A stretch of 64,000 bases of DNA from JACVRN01 sp963715565 (GCA_963715565.1 OY970256.1:5890001-5954000), one strand, 5' to 3'; shown: positions 52,947 through 62,680, counted from the stretch's first letter. Numbers and translations are program-made. Notes: generated by a model not told the origin, from the sequence alone.

Positions 52947-55309
52947 TTCTTCTCCTTCCTCTCTCTCAGAAAGCCATAGCGCGCACTGTAAAATTCGTTT
53001 TGCGCGATGCCTAGATGTTTGGGCAGCCAAGACTCGCCATTTTCAGCCGGACGCCAACGCTTTGAACTTAATGGTACATTGATGACATAAGCATCGTAGG
53101 GCTTTTTCGCCGTCACGCAAGCGCGCACTTTTTCAAGGTCGCTGTCGAGGATGCAGGGCTTCGTTCGTTCGTCGCCATCTCGAAATGCGCCTGGAATCGC
53201 GTAGTATCCACTATCAAGGAAGCGCGAAAGTTTGCTTGCAAGGGGTTCATCCGGTGCGTGATGCTCTAATACTTCTGCGAGACGGCGCTGGCTCATTTCG
53301 CCTGAGCCGAGTTCGGCGAGAAAATCTTTGCCCGCTCTGATTTCCTCTGGCGTGTATGGCGCGGGCTTGTCTGTTGAATAAATGAACAACTCTGCGCGAA
53401 AGTCTGAGGGCTTGCCGTCAAGATGCCGGTTTGCGCGTCCGAAGCGTTGCACAAGCGACGATGGCGGCGCGACCTCGCTTATTAAAACATCGGCGTCCAA
53501 ATCCAAACTCATCTCGCAAACTTGCGTCGTGATAGCGATTGCCGCCCTGTCCGTTTGTTGGAATGCCTCAACGGTTGAGTCATGAACTTGCTTGCGATCC
53601 TCAAGCGTGAAGCGACTATGATAACAAAGCGTGTCTATCTCGTGTTTTTCTGCGAGACGTTGCGCTAATTCCTGGCAGCGGTCAACCACATTGACAACCC
53701 ACAGAACGCGCTTACCTGTGCCATAGTCATAGGCTGCGAGCGCACGCTTAAACGCTGCTTCTTCATTTGCAAGGGGTGTCAGGCGATAGCGCGGATGCTT
53801 CTCCGCGTCTTTTAAGTCGCAGAGTTCTTCATAATCTTCCGGCTTCGGGTATTTCTGAAATCCTAGTCCTTCGAGTTCTTTGATGCGCTTGGGTGTCAAG
53901 GTCGCCGTCATGCAGAGGACGGGGAGATTAAATGTCCGCAAGAAATTTATTAACGCCTCGAACATTTTGAAGTCATAACTATGAACCTCATCAACGATCA
54001 ATACACTATCAGCAAGCACTGGAAGCAAGCAGAGACTAGAGTAGTTGTGTTCCATGAAGCCAAGGAACTGGTCAACCGTTGCGCTAAAGAATCTGCGCGA
54101 CCACCATCTCAAAGCGAATAGCCGCTCGTCCTCTTGGCTTATATAGTTTTTACCTCGTATGGCTTCACTTTTTTCATCAGGCGGATTCTCTTTCATTGCC
54201 TCAAGCTCATAATCCGATGTGCCTGTCACAAGTGCCGCATCTGATTCCGGTGCCCAGCCCACGTAATCCCGAAACCCTTCCGTCGCGGTACCGCGTGTTG
54301 GATATAGAAATATAACTTTGCCGATGGAATGTATTCGGGCTTGCGCTTCCGCCCACTTCCAAGCAGCCATCGTTTTACCCGAACCGCATGATGCGAGTAG
54401 CAATGCGCGCGAACTTAACTCGGCGGCGCGAACTTGGTATTTGTGAAATATAAACGGCTTGTTCTTAACTTTAATAATGTACTGCTTTCGTTTCTCAATG
54501 ATCTTATTAGCGATTTCCGTATCGTTAATGGCAGGCGAATGAACTTTCTCATCAATCCATTTGTTAATGTTGTGATTCTCCCTCACCAAACCGGAAGCAA
54601 CTGAATCAGCAACTATCAATCCCGCTTTGACAGCCAACAGCAAGCGGTGGCGTTCAGGGTCTCGTTCAATTTCAAGCCCGAAGTCAAAGGCACAATCACC
54701 GCCCTCAATCCGTGCTGCCGTCCATAATGGCGAACTGCTTGTCCAATCTTCGCGCGGTAATTCTGGAATACCTTCTAGGCGAGCAATGCGTCTGATTTTT
54801 TCAAACACCGCACGGACATCTTCATCTTGCAAAGCGAGCTTCACATGATTTTTGCCGTGTGCTTGACACCACAGCCATTTACCTGCCCCTTCTTGCGCTT
54901 TTAAGTGATGAGATAAAACAGCAGCAGTAATCACTTCGACATCAAGCAGAAGATTTTTTGCAAGCCACTGACGCACATTCTGCAAGTGTAAAATCAGTGC
55001 GCTGAGATGTTCATGCCGAATGGCTTGTTGTGTGAAGCCGGGAGTCGTTACTGCCATGTAAAAGTCTTCATTCGCTTTACCAAGATCATGTAGTACAGCA
55101 GCTACATAAAGGTTCAAAAGAAATCGTTTCTGTGCCTCTTTTGTTGTCAAACCAAAGAACCGACACCAATTCTTTCCCCATCGCTTATTGAGGCGAAATA
55201 CATGGCGAGCGGCTTGTCCTGTCTCAAGTAAATGGGAAAGTAGCAGAAACTCTCTTTCATCGCGGGGACTTTTAGCGAGCAACTTTTTTCTGTTTTGTTC
55301 TTTAGTCAT
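52943..55309 (-). CDS. cas3: CRISPR-associated helicase/nuclease Cas3
   Basis: 788 residues. The N-terminal HD nuclease has VAAVLHDLGKANEDFY near residue 73 and further His at HEHLSALILH. The helicase has LLASCGSGKTMAAWKW, VLIVDEVHSYD (D-E-V-H), LCMTATLT, QVCEMSLDLDADVLI and VQRFGRANRH (motif VI). It degrades the displaced target strand. Start and stop both touch neighbouring cas genes, so it is translationally linked to cas8. Confidence 0.95.
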   Translation of the reverse strand: MTKEQNRKKLLAKSPRDEREFLLLSHLLETGQAARHVFRLNKRWGKNWCRFFGLTTKEAQKRFLLNLYVAAVLHDLGKANEDFYMAVTTPGFTQQAIRHEHLSALILHLQNVRQWLAKNLLLDVEVITAAVLSHHLKAQEGAGKWLWCQAHGKNHVKLALQDEDVRAVFEKIRRIARLEGIPELPREDWTSSSPLWTAARIEGGDCAFDFGLEIERDPERHRLLLAVKAGLIVADSVASGLVRENHNINKWIDEKVHSPAINDTEIANKIIEKRKQYIIKVKNKPFIFHKYQVRAAELSSRALLLASCGSGKTMAAWKWAEAQARIHSIGKVIFLYPTRGTATEGFRDYVGWAPESDAALVTGTSDYELEAMKENPPDEKSEAIRGKNYISQEDERLFALRWWSRRFFSATVDQFLGFMEHNYSSLCLLPVLADSVLIVDEVHSYDFKMFEALINFLRTFNLPVLCMTATLTPKRIKELEGLGFQKYPKPEDYEELCDLKDAEKHPRYRLTPLANEEAAFKRALAAYDYGTGKRVLWVVNVVDRCQELAQRLAEKHEIDTLCYHSRFTLEDRKQVHDSTVEAFQQTDRAAIAITTQVCEMSLDLDADVLISEVAPPSSLVQRFGRANRHLDGKPSDFRAELFIYSTDKPAPYTPEEIRAGKDFLAELGSGEMSQRRLAEVLEHHAPDEPLASKLSRFLDSGYYAIPGAFRDGDERTKPCILDSDLEKVRACVTAKKPYDAYVINVPLSSKRWRPAENGESWLPKHLGIAQNEFYSARYGFLRERKEKK

Positions 55310-55342
55310 AAGACAACTTTCACCGTAGTGCCATTCAATATC

Positions 55343-56017
55343 TTATTCGTTATGTACTCCCTTAATCGGATTGAAATGCCCGCAACCCATTGCTCGCCGC
55401 CCGCCGATGCCGATGCTTTGCAGGCGGAGCGAGTCGTTGTCGCTGAGGTTGTGCGCGGCGATGGAAAAGCCGACGACGTGTTTGCCTTGAATGGTGATAA
55501 TTCTTCGGCGGTAGCGTCCTTGTTCGTCCAGAGGCAATTCGGGCGTGGCAGTGATGCCGAGTGCGTCGAGTTGGCGGCGGGCGGCCTCGAGGAAGGGTTC
55601 GGGTTCGGTGAATTTTTTGATGGTGACGCATCGCGCGTAGAGCGAAGAAGCTGGTTGAAGCGGGCGGGCAGTGGGGATGCCGAGGCGGATGGTATGGCCG
55701 GAGATGTCGAGGCGGCATCCGGCGAGGGGGAGGACATGGCCGTAGTGGTCAGCAGGGATGCGCAGGCGAAGGCTCGCGCCTCGTGTGGGAAGAACGATGA
55801 TGCCTTCGCGCCAGGGGACGCCGCTCAGAAGCTCTAGCCCTAGCCATGGCTGGCCGTGAAGTGATGGCAACTGTCGTGTGATCGCGGCGTAGAGCGCGTA
55901 GCCGTGATCGGCGGGGAGTTGCCGCCCCTGTACGGGAAAATGGACGGCTATGTAAGGAGTCGTGTCGGCGTTAATCGCAGAAGCGGTTATGACGTTGTGC
56001 TGTGCGTTGATACTCAT
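55343..56017 (-). CDS. cas6: Cas6 (Cmx6) crRNA-processing endonuclease
   Basis: ATG at 56017, with AGAGAGGA 6 bases upstream, fits best; it starts 2 bases after the WYL gene stops. 224 residues. YIAVHFPVQGRQLPADHGYAL is the Cmx6 N-terminus and SIGIGGRRAMGCGHFNPI is the glycine-rich C-terminal loop. It should cleave the repeat below the GCC-GAAA-GGC hairpin to leave UUGAGCAC handles. Confidence 0.88.
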   Translation of the reverse strand: MSINAQHNVITASAINADTTPYIAVHFPVQGRQLPADHGYALYAAITRQLPSLHGQPWLGLELLSGVPWREGIIVLPTRGASLRLRIPADHYGHVLPLAGCRLDISGHTIRLGIPTARPLQPASSLYARCVTIKKFTEPEPFLEAARRQLDALGITATPELPLDEQGRYRRRIITIQGKHVVGFSIAAHNLSDNDSLRLQSIGIGGRRAMGCGHFNPIKGVHNE

Positions 56018-56018
56018 A

Positions 56019-57026
56019 TTAGTCCTCTCTGTGATCTTCAAGGGCGCGCACAAGGCGCTCGCGTATCAATTTGCGTAGAGCGGCGGGGCGTTCGGCGCGG
56101 CAATGTCCGGCGTAGGCGAGGCAGAAGCGCGCGACACCTTCAAGGCCATTGCGCCCGATGGGGAAAGTGAGACGCAGCTCGCCATCCGGCAGGTCTTCGC
56201 GCTGTTCGTCTGGATGAAAAGCGATGCGCTCTTTCATCCAGCGTGCTTGATAGGAATCGAAGATGATGGAGACATTGGTGCGACGACCTCCGCGCATCAT
56301 GTGAAAGCCGCGACGCAGGTAATCGTCGGCGTTCCAGTTGGCGGGCGGATCGAAGTATTGTGAGGTGAGTGTTAGTCTTTGAATGCGGCCGGCGTGAAAG
56401 TCGCGCACCTCGCGGCGAAGGTGGTCGTAAGCAATGGCGTACCAATCGCCAGCGAAGTTATGAAGCAGAAGAATATCGGCCTGGCGGTGCGTGTCCTCGT
56501 TGCGGTGTTGCGAGTGATAGTCGAATGATACTGTCCGGCGCGTTGCGGCTGCGCGGGCGAGGGTTTGCAAAGTGGACGGCTCTACGCGGACGTGCGGGAG
56601 TTGCTGAAAGGTCAGCGCTTCGCCGAGGGTAGCCGCATTGACGCTGATCTCTGCGGGAAGGAAAGCTGCGAGCTTGGCAAGGGCCGCGCGCAGGAGGATG
56701 GCTTCGGGTGTGTGGCCTGTGGCGCGTAGGGCGTGTTCGGCTGTGAAGAAGGCGAGCAGTTCTCCTTCATTAAAGTTAACGGGCGGCAACTGCCAGCCCG
56801 GCTCCTGATAACGAAAGCCGCCGCGCTCACGGTCAAAGATGATCGGCGCGCCCATTTGGTCGCGCAGGACGCGCAGATCACGCTTGACGGTGCGTTCGTT
56901 GCGTTCCAGAAGCTCGGCCAGAGAGCGCAGGGTCGGGTAGCGGCCTGAGCTGATCTCTTTATGGATTAGGTCGAGCCTGACGTATGCTCGCGTATGGACA
57001 CGAGTTGGGTGGTCGTCGTCTCTCAT
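56019..57026 (-). CDS. HTH-WYL transcriptional regulator heading the cas operon
   Basis: ATG at 57026 (MRDDDHPTRVHTRAYVRLDL) is preferred over an upstream reading. About 335 residues. The N-terminal DeoR/HTH_11 domain has LRSLAELLERNERTVKRDLRVLRDQMGAPI. The WYL domain (about 135-230) has RTVSFDYHS, HNFAGDWYAIAYDHLRREVRDFHAGRIQRL, the W-Y region. A WCX-like C-terminus follows. Such proteins bind nucleotide or nucleic-acid ligands and control defence genes. It is the first gene of the cas operon, with a perfect palindrome 27 bases upstream of its start. Confidence 0.9.
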   Translation of the reverse strand: MRDDDHPTRVHTRAYVRLDLIHKEISSGRYPTLRSLAELLERNERTVKRDLRVLRDQMGAPIIFDRERGGFRYQEPGWQLPPVNFNEGELLAFFTAEHALRATGHTPEAILLRAALAKLAAFLPAEISVNAATLGEALTFQQLPHVRVEPSTLQTLARAAATRRTVSFDYHSQHRNEDTHRQADILLLHNFAGDWYAIAYDHLRREVRDFHAGRIQRLTLTSQYFDPPANWNADDYLRRGFHMMRGGRRTNVSIIFDSYQARWMKERIAFHPDEQREDLPDGELRLTFPIGRNGLEGVARFCLAYAGHCRAERPAALRKLIRERLVRALEDHRED

Positions 57027-57052
57027 CGCAAAATACAGTTTAATCGGATAGG

Positions 57053-57069
57053 GGGACAACCTGTGTCCC
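57053..57069 (-). promoter_or_regulatory. Candidate WYL-regulator operator
   Basis: GGGACA-N5-TGTCCC is a perfect 6-bp dyad 27 bases upstream of the WYL start codon, at the head of the cas operon. Confidence 0.45.
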
Positions 57070-57484
57070 TTTCAAACAAAATCGCTGTACAGAATGTAAA
57101 GAGCAGAAGGTAATGGAGCCTTTTGCGGATTGTGCCATCTTTGCGGTTTAAGCATTAGATCGGCTGCGACGGAATTATGAGCGATTTTCAGAACCAGCTA
57201 TCAACTCGTACGCTTGAGAATATGAGACCCTGAAAATAACACGGCGATTTGATTGAGCATCGCCGGGAGCGCAACCGTCTTTGAAAGGGCGGAAACCAGC
57301 GCACGCGTCTGTGAGTTGGGTGCTGGTTCAGAACATGCGCAGGCAGAGGCTCACAAGGTTGATAATACCTCTCAGGACGCTCGCGTAACATATCGCAATC
57401 CACAATCTGGAATCAACTGTGATAGGATGCTGGAACGTTTTACCTGCCCCTGCACCCGACCTCGCGGGGCTTGAAGGAATTCAT
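57070..57484. other. Divergent intergenic region between cas operon and helicase
   Basis: About 415 bases with no credible gene. It must hold the promoters of the leftward cas operon and the rightward helicase gene. A hairpin GGCGAT/ATCGCC lies near 57243-57265. No -35/-10 pair is convincing. Confidence 0.45.
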
Positions 57485-60400
57485 ATGAAAGCAGCCTCGC
57501 GCCCAACTCAAAAATTCAGACTCACGGCCTCAAATATCGCCAAGTATTTCGCCAATCGCTGCGACCGTAATTTTCGATGGAATACTGTGGCTAGCTCTCT
57601 GCGCGGCAAATCAGGCATCGGTTGGAACGTGCCGAAAAAGTTGCGTGCCCATAGTCGTCCTGGCATCGCGCTCTTGATGGAAGCGGGGAATTTCTTTGAA
57701 GGCGATCAGGTGCAGGCGCTCATAGACGAGCTTGGCAAGCAGGCTGTGCTGACCGCTGATATAGAGCGCACTGAGGACGGCTGTAAGGTGAAGGAATTGC
57801 CGTTCTCAGATTTCATCGCGGCCTTTCAGTCAGAGCCTTTCCCACAGTTCATCACGCAGCTTGAGGTTGTGCTCGACGAAGAGCAGGAAGCACGGCTGCT
57901 CGAACAGTTCGGTCTGGACGCTGCGCGCGTCACGCTCGGCCCGGGGCGGCCTGACCTATTGGAAGTGCTTCCACCTGTCAATGAAGAAGGGAAGTTGAGA
58001 CTTCGCATCTGGGATTTCAAGGCAAGCCAGAAAGCGCGTCACGATCATTATATTCAGGTTGCCTATTATTCATTCATCCTTGACCATGCCATTCAAGAAG
58101 CAGGGTTGACGAACGTCGAAGTTGATCTTGAGTTCGCCGTTATTCGCTCGCGTGATGAGAATGATCCGCCTTTTGAGTTGCGCCCTTATCGTCTGGCTGT
58201 TGAAGATTTTCTACGCAACCGCGCGCCATTACTTTTTCAAACTCCGGCTGCCGACGCGCATTTTCATGTCACGGACCACTGCCCGATGTGCGAGTACATG
58301 AATCACTGCCGTGACGAGGCGAATGCATCTTCCGATCTCTCGCGTATCGCTTATATTAGCTCTGAGTCCAAGCGACGCCTTCGTCAGTCAGGCATCACGA
58401 CGCATCGCGAACTCGCAGTAGTAGACGATGAAGAACGCCTCGCCAATCTACAGTTATTAAGCCACGATCTTTCGCTTAACCTTCCGCGTTACGTTGCCAC
58501 TGCACAGGCGCTAGAAGACGGACGCCCGCGCCCGCTTCATTCCACCACTCTGCCGATGCCGCGCTACGAAAACATCCGCGTCGTGTTGTGCGCCGAGCAA
58601 GACTCCGTAACGCAGACCTGTTTTGCGCTTGGCTTCAAGACTTATGAAGGATGGGATGAAGAGAACAGCAAAGTCATCGGAGAGGAACAGGTCTTTATCG
58701 CGCGTAAGCCGAACTCAGAAGCGCACATTCTGCTGGAATTCTTGAGCGCCCTGAATGGACTGCTACGGCGGGTTGATGCCGCCAATCGCGAGATAGCAAG
58801 TCAATCAGTTGAAGATGTGGCGAGCGTGCAGGAGGCTGCGCGTGAGTTGGCAAGGGCCGAAGAAGCTCTCGAAGAGTTCAAGCAAAGATGTCCGGTGTTG
58901 CGGAAAACCAATCCGCAGCATGAGACGCTGCTGGCCGAGAGAACAGCATTGCAGGAGCGCAAGAAGCAGGCGCAGGCTGCGCTCAAGCAGGCGCGAAAAG
59001 ACGCCCAGTGGGAACTTAAAAAGCAGCAACGCACGCTGCACTTTTACGTATACGACACGATTGATCTCTTCATCCTGCGCAGTCTTATCGAGCGGCATCT
59101 CTTCGTCGAAGAGCCGCCGGAACTGCTTGCCGAGATTACACACTTGCTGAGGCTCTTTCCGCCTTCATCCGTGATGCAGGATGCTGACACGTTTCGCACC
59201 ATGCCCGGCACAATAGTCACACAGGTCTTGCGAACAATGGTCGCACTGCCGACGCCTTATGTCTTCGATCTGAAAACCGTCTCGGAGATGTACCAGCCAC
59301 AAAATACAGAAGGTGAAGATAAAGGCTATGTGTTTCATCCTCGCTATGGTTTCGGCTGGGACTTTTCCAGCCAGGTTGCATACGAGCGCATCCACGATGT
59401 TTGGAGCAATGAATCGTTTCAGCCCGATTCGCGCGAGCCTGACCGAAGGCTTTCACCGGATGATGTCTTTGAGAAGATCGGCGACACGGTAAAGAACAAG
59501 CTACGCGCGACGGATTCCGTAATTCGCCGTTTGAAGCAGGACTTCCGCGAGAAACTTCTCTTGCGCAAAGAGCCTTTCATGCTCTACAGCGAGTTTGATC
59601 CGCTCAATTTTCGCACGCTCGAAGCCCTGCGCGCTTTCTCCATCCTGGAAACTTCTCTGGCGGAGCTGGCTGTCAAACATATTCACGCTCTGCCTGTTGA
59701 AGAACGCTCCAAAAAGTTCGTCTGCATACGCAATCTTCAATATGTGCCGGAGAGTGAACAATCGGATAGCTCACTGTGGTTTACATTCGACTCGGAGTCG
59801 AAAGACGTGAAATTTGAAGTGGGCGACTTTAATCTAGTCGTCACGCCGGAAGACCAACCGGAAGTTTTACTGGGCGATGTTGATGGCAAGCTGTTTGAGA
59901 GCAACTGGGGTCGCGCCGCGCCTTTTAAGGTGACGCTCGTTGAGTATGATATGCAAGCGTCACCGCCCCGTGTGCGCCTGCTGCCGGAAAATGCGGACAA
60001 GTTCAAAGAGCATGTTGATCTGACAAAGTCGTGTGCACTGGATCAGTTGTATACGGATTTCTCATCGCGCCGCATCCTGACGGTGCTGCGCGAGTTGCAG
60101 GAAAACCCGCAGAACGCGCTGCACATTCACAGCTTGTTGCATAACGGTGAAATGGATGATTGGCAGTCTGTTGTGAGTAAGGACGCTGGAATTGAGCGAC
60201 TCTTCCGAGAGAGCATTACTCATTCAGGCAAAGACCTGGATGCACTATTGAACCTGGGACAGTGGCGCGCTTGGCGCGGCGTATTTAGCGAACCACTGAC
60301 TTTAATCTGGGGACCGCCGGGCACGGGCAAGACGCACACTGTCGCGCACATCCTCTTAGCTTACGCTCTGGCGGCGCAAGCGGCGAAGAAATCTTTGCGC

Positions 60401-61711
60401 ATTCTGGTCACGGCCTTTACACATCACGCCATCGTGAACGTGCTGCGCAAGCTGGCAGAGTTGGCGCGCGACTACAATCTTGCGCCGGATGCGCTTTCAA
60501 TCGTCAAACTCATGGGCAGCGGCAGCGCGGCGCATGATGAATTGCCTCCCAGCGTCGAACTGCTCGCAGACGAGGATTTGGAAGTCTGTTTACAACGAGA
60601 CGCTCTTTGCGTTGTCGCTGGAGCAACCGTTTGGGGCGCTTACAAGGGGATGAAAAAGGCTGGCGGCATTATCCGCCCCTGGTTCGATGTCGTGCTGGTT
60701 GACGAAGCCTCGCAGATGCGCCTGCCAGATGCCCTTGTAGCCTTCGGCTCAAGCAAGCCGAATTCAAACATCATCCTCGCCGGGGACGACCAGCAGTTGC
60801 CGCCAATCATTCATGGAAGCTACCCGGAAGAGCATGAACACATGCTCAGTTCCGTCTTCGCTTTTATGCGCCGACAAATTGAACAGGCGAGCGCTGATGA
60901 TCCAAGCATCGAAGCGCGGAAAATCTTTCAACTCGAAGAGAATTTCCGCATGAACGAGCCGCTGACTGCTTACCCACGCCATGTGCTCTATCGCGGGCGC
61001 TTCAGGTCAACCCGGCCCGACATCAGAATCCAGACCGCTCCTACCATTGACGAGACGAGCGAGGAGATAATTGATACTATCCTGCACCCAGAGCGTCCCG
61101 TAGTTCTTTGCTGGTACACGCCGCCGAGAAGCTTCACTGCGCGAAACCCTATTGAAGCGGAATTAGTTGCGCTTCTGGCAAACAGGCTCAGCCAAATTTT
61201 ATTGCAGGAATCAAAGGATGGGACTCTTCAACTTTACTCCCCCAAGGATTTCGTACAACGTGGCTTGGCTATGCTTTCGCCGCATCGTGCGCAGAACAGC
61301 GCCATCCGGCAGGCTTTGGCACGGTGTGGATTTGACGGAAAGCGCAGGCCAATGCCATTGGTGGATACGGTTGAAAAGATGCAGGGTAAGGAGCGCGAAG
61401 TTATACTTGTTTCTTACGGCGTGGCTGATGAAGAATATGCCACGGCAGAGGCACAGTTTCTCTTGAGCCGCAATCGCTTCAACGTCGCGGCGACGCGTGC
61501 CGAAAAAAAGTTAATCGTCTTATGCTCTGATACTGTGCTTGATGCAGTGCCTACGGATCGTCGGACTTTATTGGAAGCTATGATGCTCAAGGAGTTTCGA
61601 CATTATTGCAGCGACGGCCACCTGCAAAGATCCTGGACAGGTTCCGAGGGCGGCGAAGCAATGCTTAATATTCAGTGGAAAGGTTTTGAAGCAATACGTT
61701 ATCCTCCTTAA
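57485..61711 (+). CDS. RecB-like nuclease / SF1 helicase fusion protein
   Basis: ATG at 57485 has GAAGGA about 6 bases upstream. 1408 residues. The N-terminal nuclease has a Cys in FANRCDRNFRW, GRPDLLEVLPP, RIWDFKASQ (D-x-K), QVAYYSFIL (Q-x-x-x-Y) and CPMCEYMNHC, so a Cas4/AddB-type Fe-S nuclease (TM0106-like). The middle region (about 360-640) contains an RNase-H-like segment split by a coiled coil rich in Glu/Arg/Lys. The C-terminal SF1 helicase has WGPPGTGKTHT near residue 945, VLVDEASQM, LAGDDQQLPPI, VDTVEKMQGKEREVILVSY and FNVAATRAEKKLIVL. It abuts a D12 methyltransferase gene and is divergent from the cas operon; a defence role is inferred. Confidence 0.85.
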   Translation: MKAASRPTQKFRLTASNIAKYFANRCDRNFRWNTVASSLRGKSGIGWNVPKKLRAHSRPGIALLMEAGNFFEGDQVQALIDELGKQAVLTADIERTEDGCKVKELPFSDFIAAFQSEPFPQFITQLEVVLDEEQEARLLEQFGLDAARVTLGPGRPDLLEVLPPVNEEGKLRLRIWDFKASQKARHDHYIQVAYYSFILDHAIQEAGLTNVEVDLEFAVIRSRDENDPPFELRPYRLAVEDFLRNRAPLLFQTPAADAHFHVTDHCPMCEYMNHCRDEANASSDLSRIAYISSESKRRLRQSGITTHRELAVVDDEERLANLQLLSHDLSLNLPRYVATAQALEDGRPRPLHSTTLPMPRYENIRVVLCAEQDSVTQTCFALGFKTYEGWDEENSKVIGEEQVFIARKPNSEAHILLEFLSALNGLLRRVDAANREIASQSVEDVASVQEAARELARAEEALEEFKQRCPVLRKTNPQHETLLAERTALQERKKQAQAALKQARKDAQWELKKQQRTLHFYVYDTIDLFILRSLIERHLFVEEPPELLAEITHLLRLFPPSSVMQDADTFRTMPGTIVTQVLRTMVALPTPYVFDLKTVSEMYQPQNTEGEDKGYVFHPRYGFGWDFSSQVAYERIHDVWSNESFQPDSREPDRRLSPDDVFEKIGDTVKNKLRATDSVIRRLKQDFREKLLLRKEPFMLYSEFDPLNFRTLEALRAFSILETSLAELAVKHIHALPVEERSKKFVCIRNLQYVPESEQSDSSLWFTFDSESKDVKFEVGDFNLVVTPEDQPEVLLGDVDGKLFESNWGRAAPFKVTLVEYDMQASPPRVRLLPENADKFKEHVDLTKSCALDQLYTDFSSRRILTVLRELQENPQNALHIHSLLHNGEMDDWQSVVSKDAGIERLFRESITHSGKDLDALLNLGQWRAWRGVFSEPLTLIWGPPGTGKTHTVAHILLAYALAAQAAKKSLRILVTAFTHHAIVNVLRKLAELARDYNLAPDALSIVKLMGSGSAAHDELPPSVELLADEDLEVCLQRDALCVVAGATVWGAYKGMKKAGGIIRPWFDVVLVDEASQMRLPDALVAFGSSKPNSNIILAGDDQQLPPIIHGSYPEEHEHMLSSVFAFMRRQIEQASADDPSIEARKIFQLEENFRMNEPLTAYPRHVLYRGRFRSTRPDIRIQTAPTIDETSEEIIDTILHPERPVVLCWYTPPRSFTARNPIEAELVALLANRLSQILLQESKDGTLQLYSPKDFVQRGLAMLSPHRAQNSAIRQALARCGFDGKRRPMPLVDTVEKMQGKEREVILVSYGVADEEYATAEAQFLLSRNRFNVAATRAEKKLIVLCSDTVLDAVPTDRRTLLEAMMLKEFRHYCSDGHLQRSWTGSEGGEAMLNIQWKGFEAIRYPP

Positions 61712-62680
61712 TTGAGAAAAAGCGTGCCCACAAAAACCCGCTCAAAAGTAAAATCAAATCAACAGAGGAAAGCATTTGCGCGTAGCACCGCATCAATTCT
61801 TTCGCCATTGCGCTATCCGGGGGGGAAAAGGCGGCTGGCCGGGTATATCGCCGCGACTATCCGTCTGAACGGTCTGCGTCCAAAACTCTTTGTTGAGCCA
61901 TTTGCGGGCGGCGCAAGCGTCGCGCTGCAACTGCTAAATGACGGCCTTGTCGAATCAATTGCTCTTGGCGAGAAAGACCCTTTGCTCGCCGGTTTCTGGA
62001 AGACGGTCTTTACGGATCACGAGTGGCTCATCAAAAAATTGCGTCACACGGAGCCGACGTTGGCTAATTGGGACCGCTTTAAGAACGGACAGCATCAAAC
62101 GGATCGACAACGTGCCCTAGCCTGCATCTTCCTCAACCGCACCAGCTTCTCCGGCATTATCGCGCCCAGCGGCGGGCCTCTAGGCGGCCGCGCCCAGCAG
62201 TCCGCCTACACTATTGGATGCCGTTACTCCGCCGAACTTATCGCCAAACGTATAACGCAGGCTGCCCAATTGGCTGAGCGCATCCTATTCGTAAATCACG
62301 GCGATTGGAGGCATACCGTCCGGCGAGTCAAATCACGTAGGTATCAAAGAGACGAAGTCCTTTACTACTTTGACCCGCCTTTCTACTACAAGGCCGACAA
62401 GCTTTATCGCTTCTTCTTCGGTGAGAGGAATCATCAGAATCTGCATGATGCGCTTGGGAATCTGGGTCAGCACTGGCTTTTGAGCTATGACGCGGCCGAA
62501 CCTATCGTAGAGATGTATCAACGTAACGGCATCGGCCCTAAGCGCGTAGAATTGTTGTACTCTGCGGCAAACTCTGGAGAACTCAACGAAATGCAAGAGT
62601 TGATTGTGACAAGCTTACCGAGATTGCCAAGAGCCAGCCGCCTTTGGAGAACGTCTGACGAGTGGAAGACGCGCCGATGA
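61712..62680 (+). CDS. D12-class N6-adenine DNA methyltransferase
   Basis: 322 residues, TTG start directly after the previous stop; GTG at 61724 is possible. PLRYPGGKRRLAGYI near residue 32, LFVEPFAGGASVAL (SAM-binding F-x-G-x-x) and LYYFDPPFYYKADKLY (catalytic D-P-P-F) are the Dam/MethyltransfD12 signatures. LNRTSFSGI is also typical. It probably protects self DNA from the adjoining nuclease-helicase, or is its target-marking partner. Confidence 0.9.
   Translation: MRKSVPTKTRSKVKSNQQRKAFARSTASILSPLRYPGGKRRLAGYIAATIRLNGLRPKLFVEPFAGGASVALQLLNDGLVESIALGEKDPLLAGFWKTVFTDHEWLIKKLRHTEPTLANWDRFKNGQHQTDRQRALACIFLNRTSFSGIIAPSGGPLGGRAQQSAYTIGCRYSAELIAKRITQAAQLAERILFVNHGDWRHTVRRVKSRRYQRDEVLYYFDPPFYYKADKLYRFFFGERNHQNLHDALGNLGQHWLLSYDAAEPIVEMYQRNGIGPKRVELLYSAANSGELNEMQELIVTSLPRLPRASRLWRTSDEWKTRR

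Noticed and set aside
55295..55837. 180-residue plus-strand frame opposite cas6
   Set aside because: Cas6 on the other strand has clear family signatures and operon context; this frame is low-complexity Ala/Gly/Asp.
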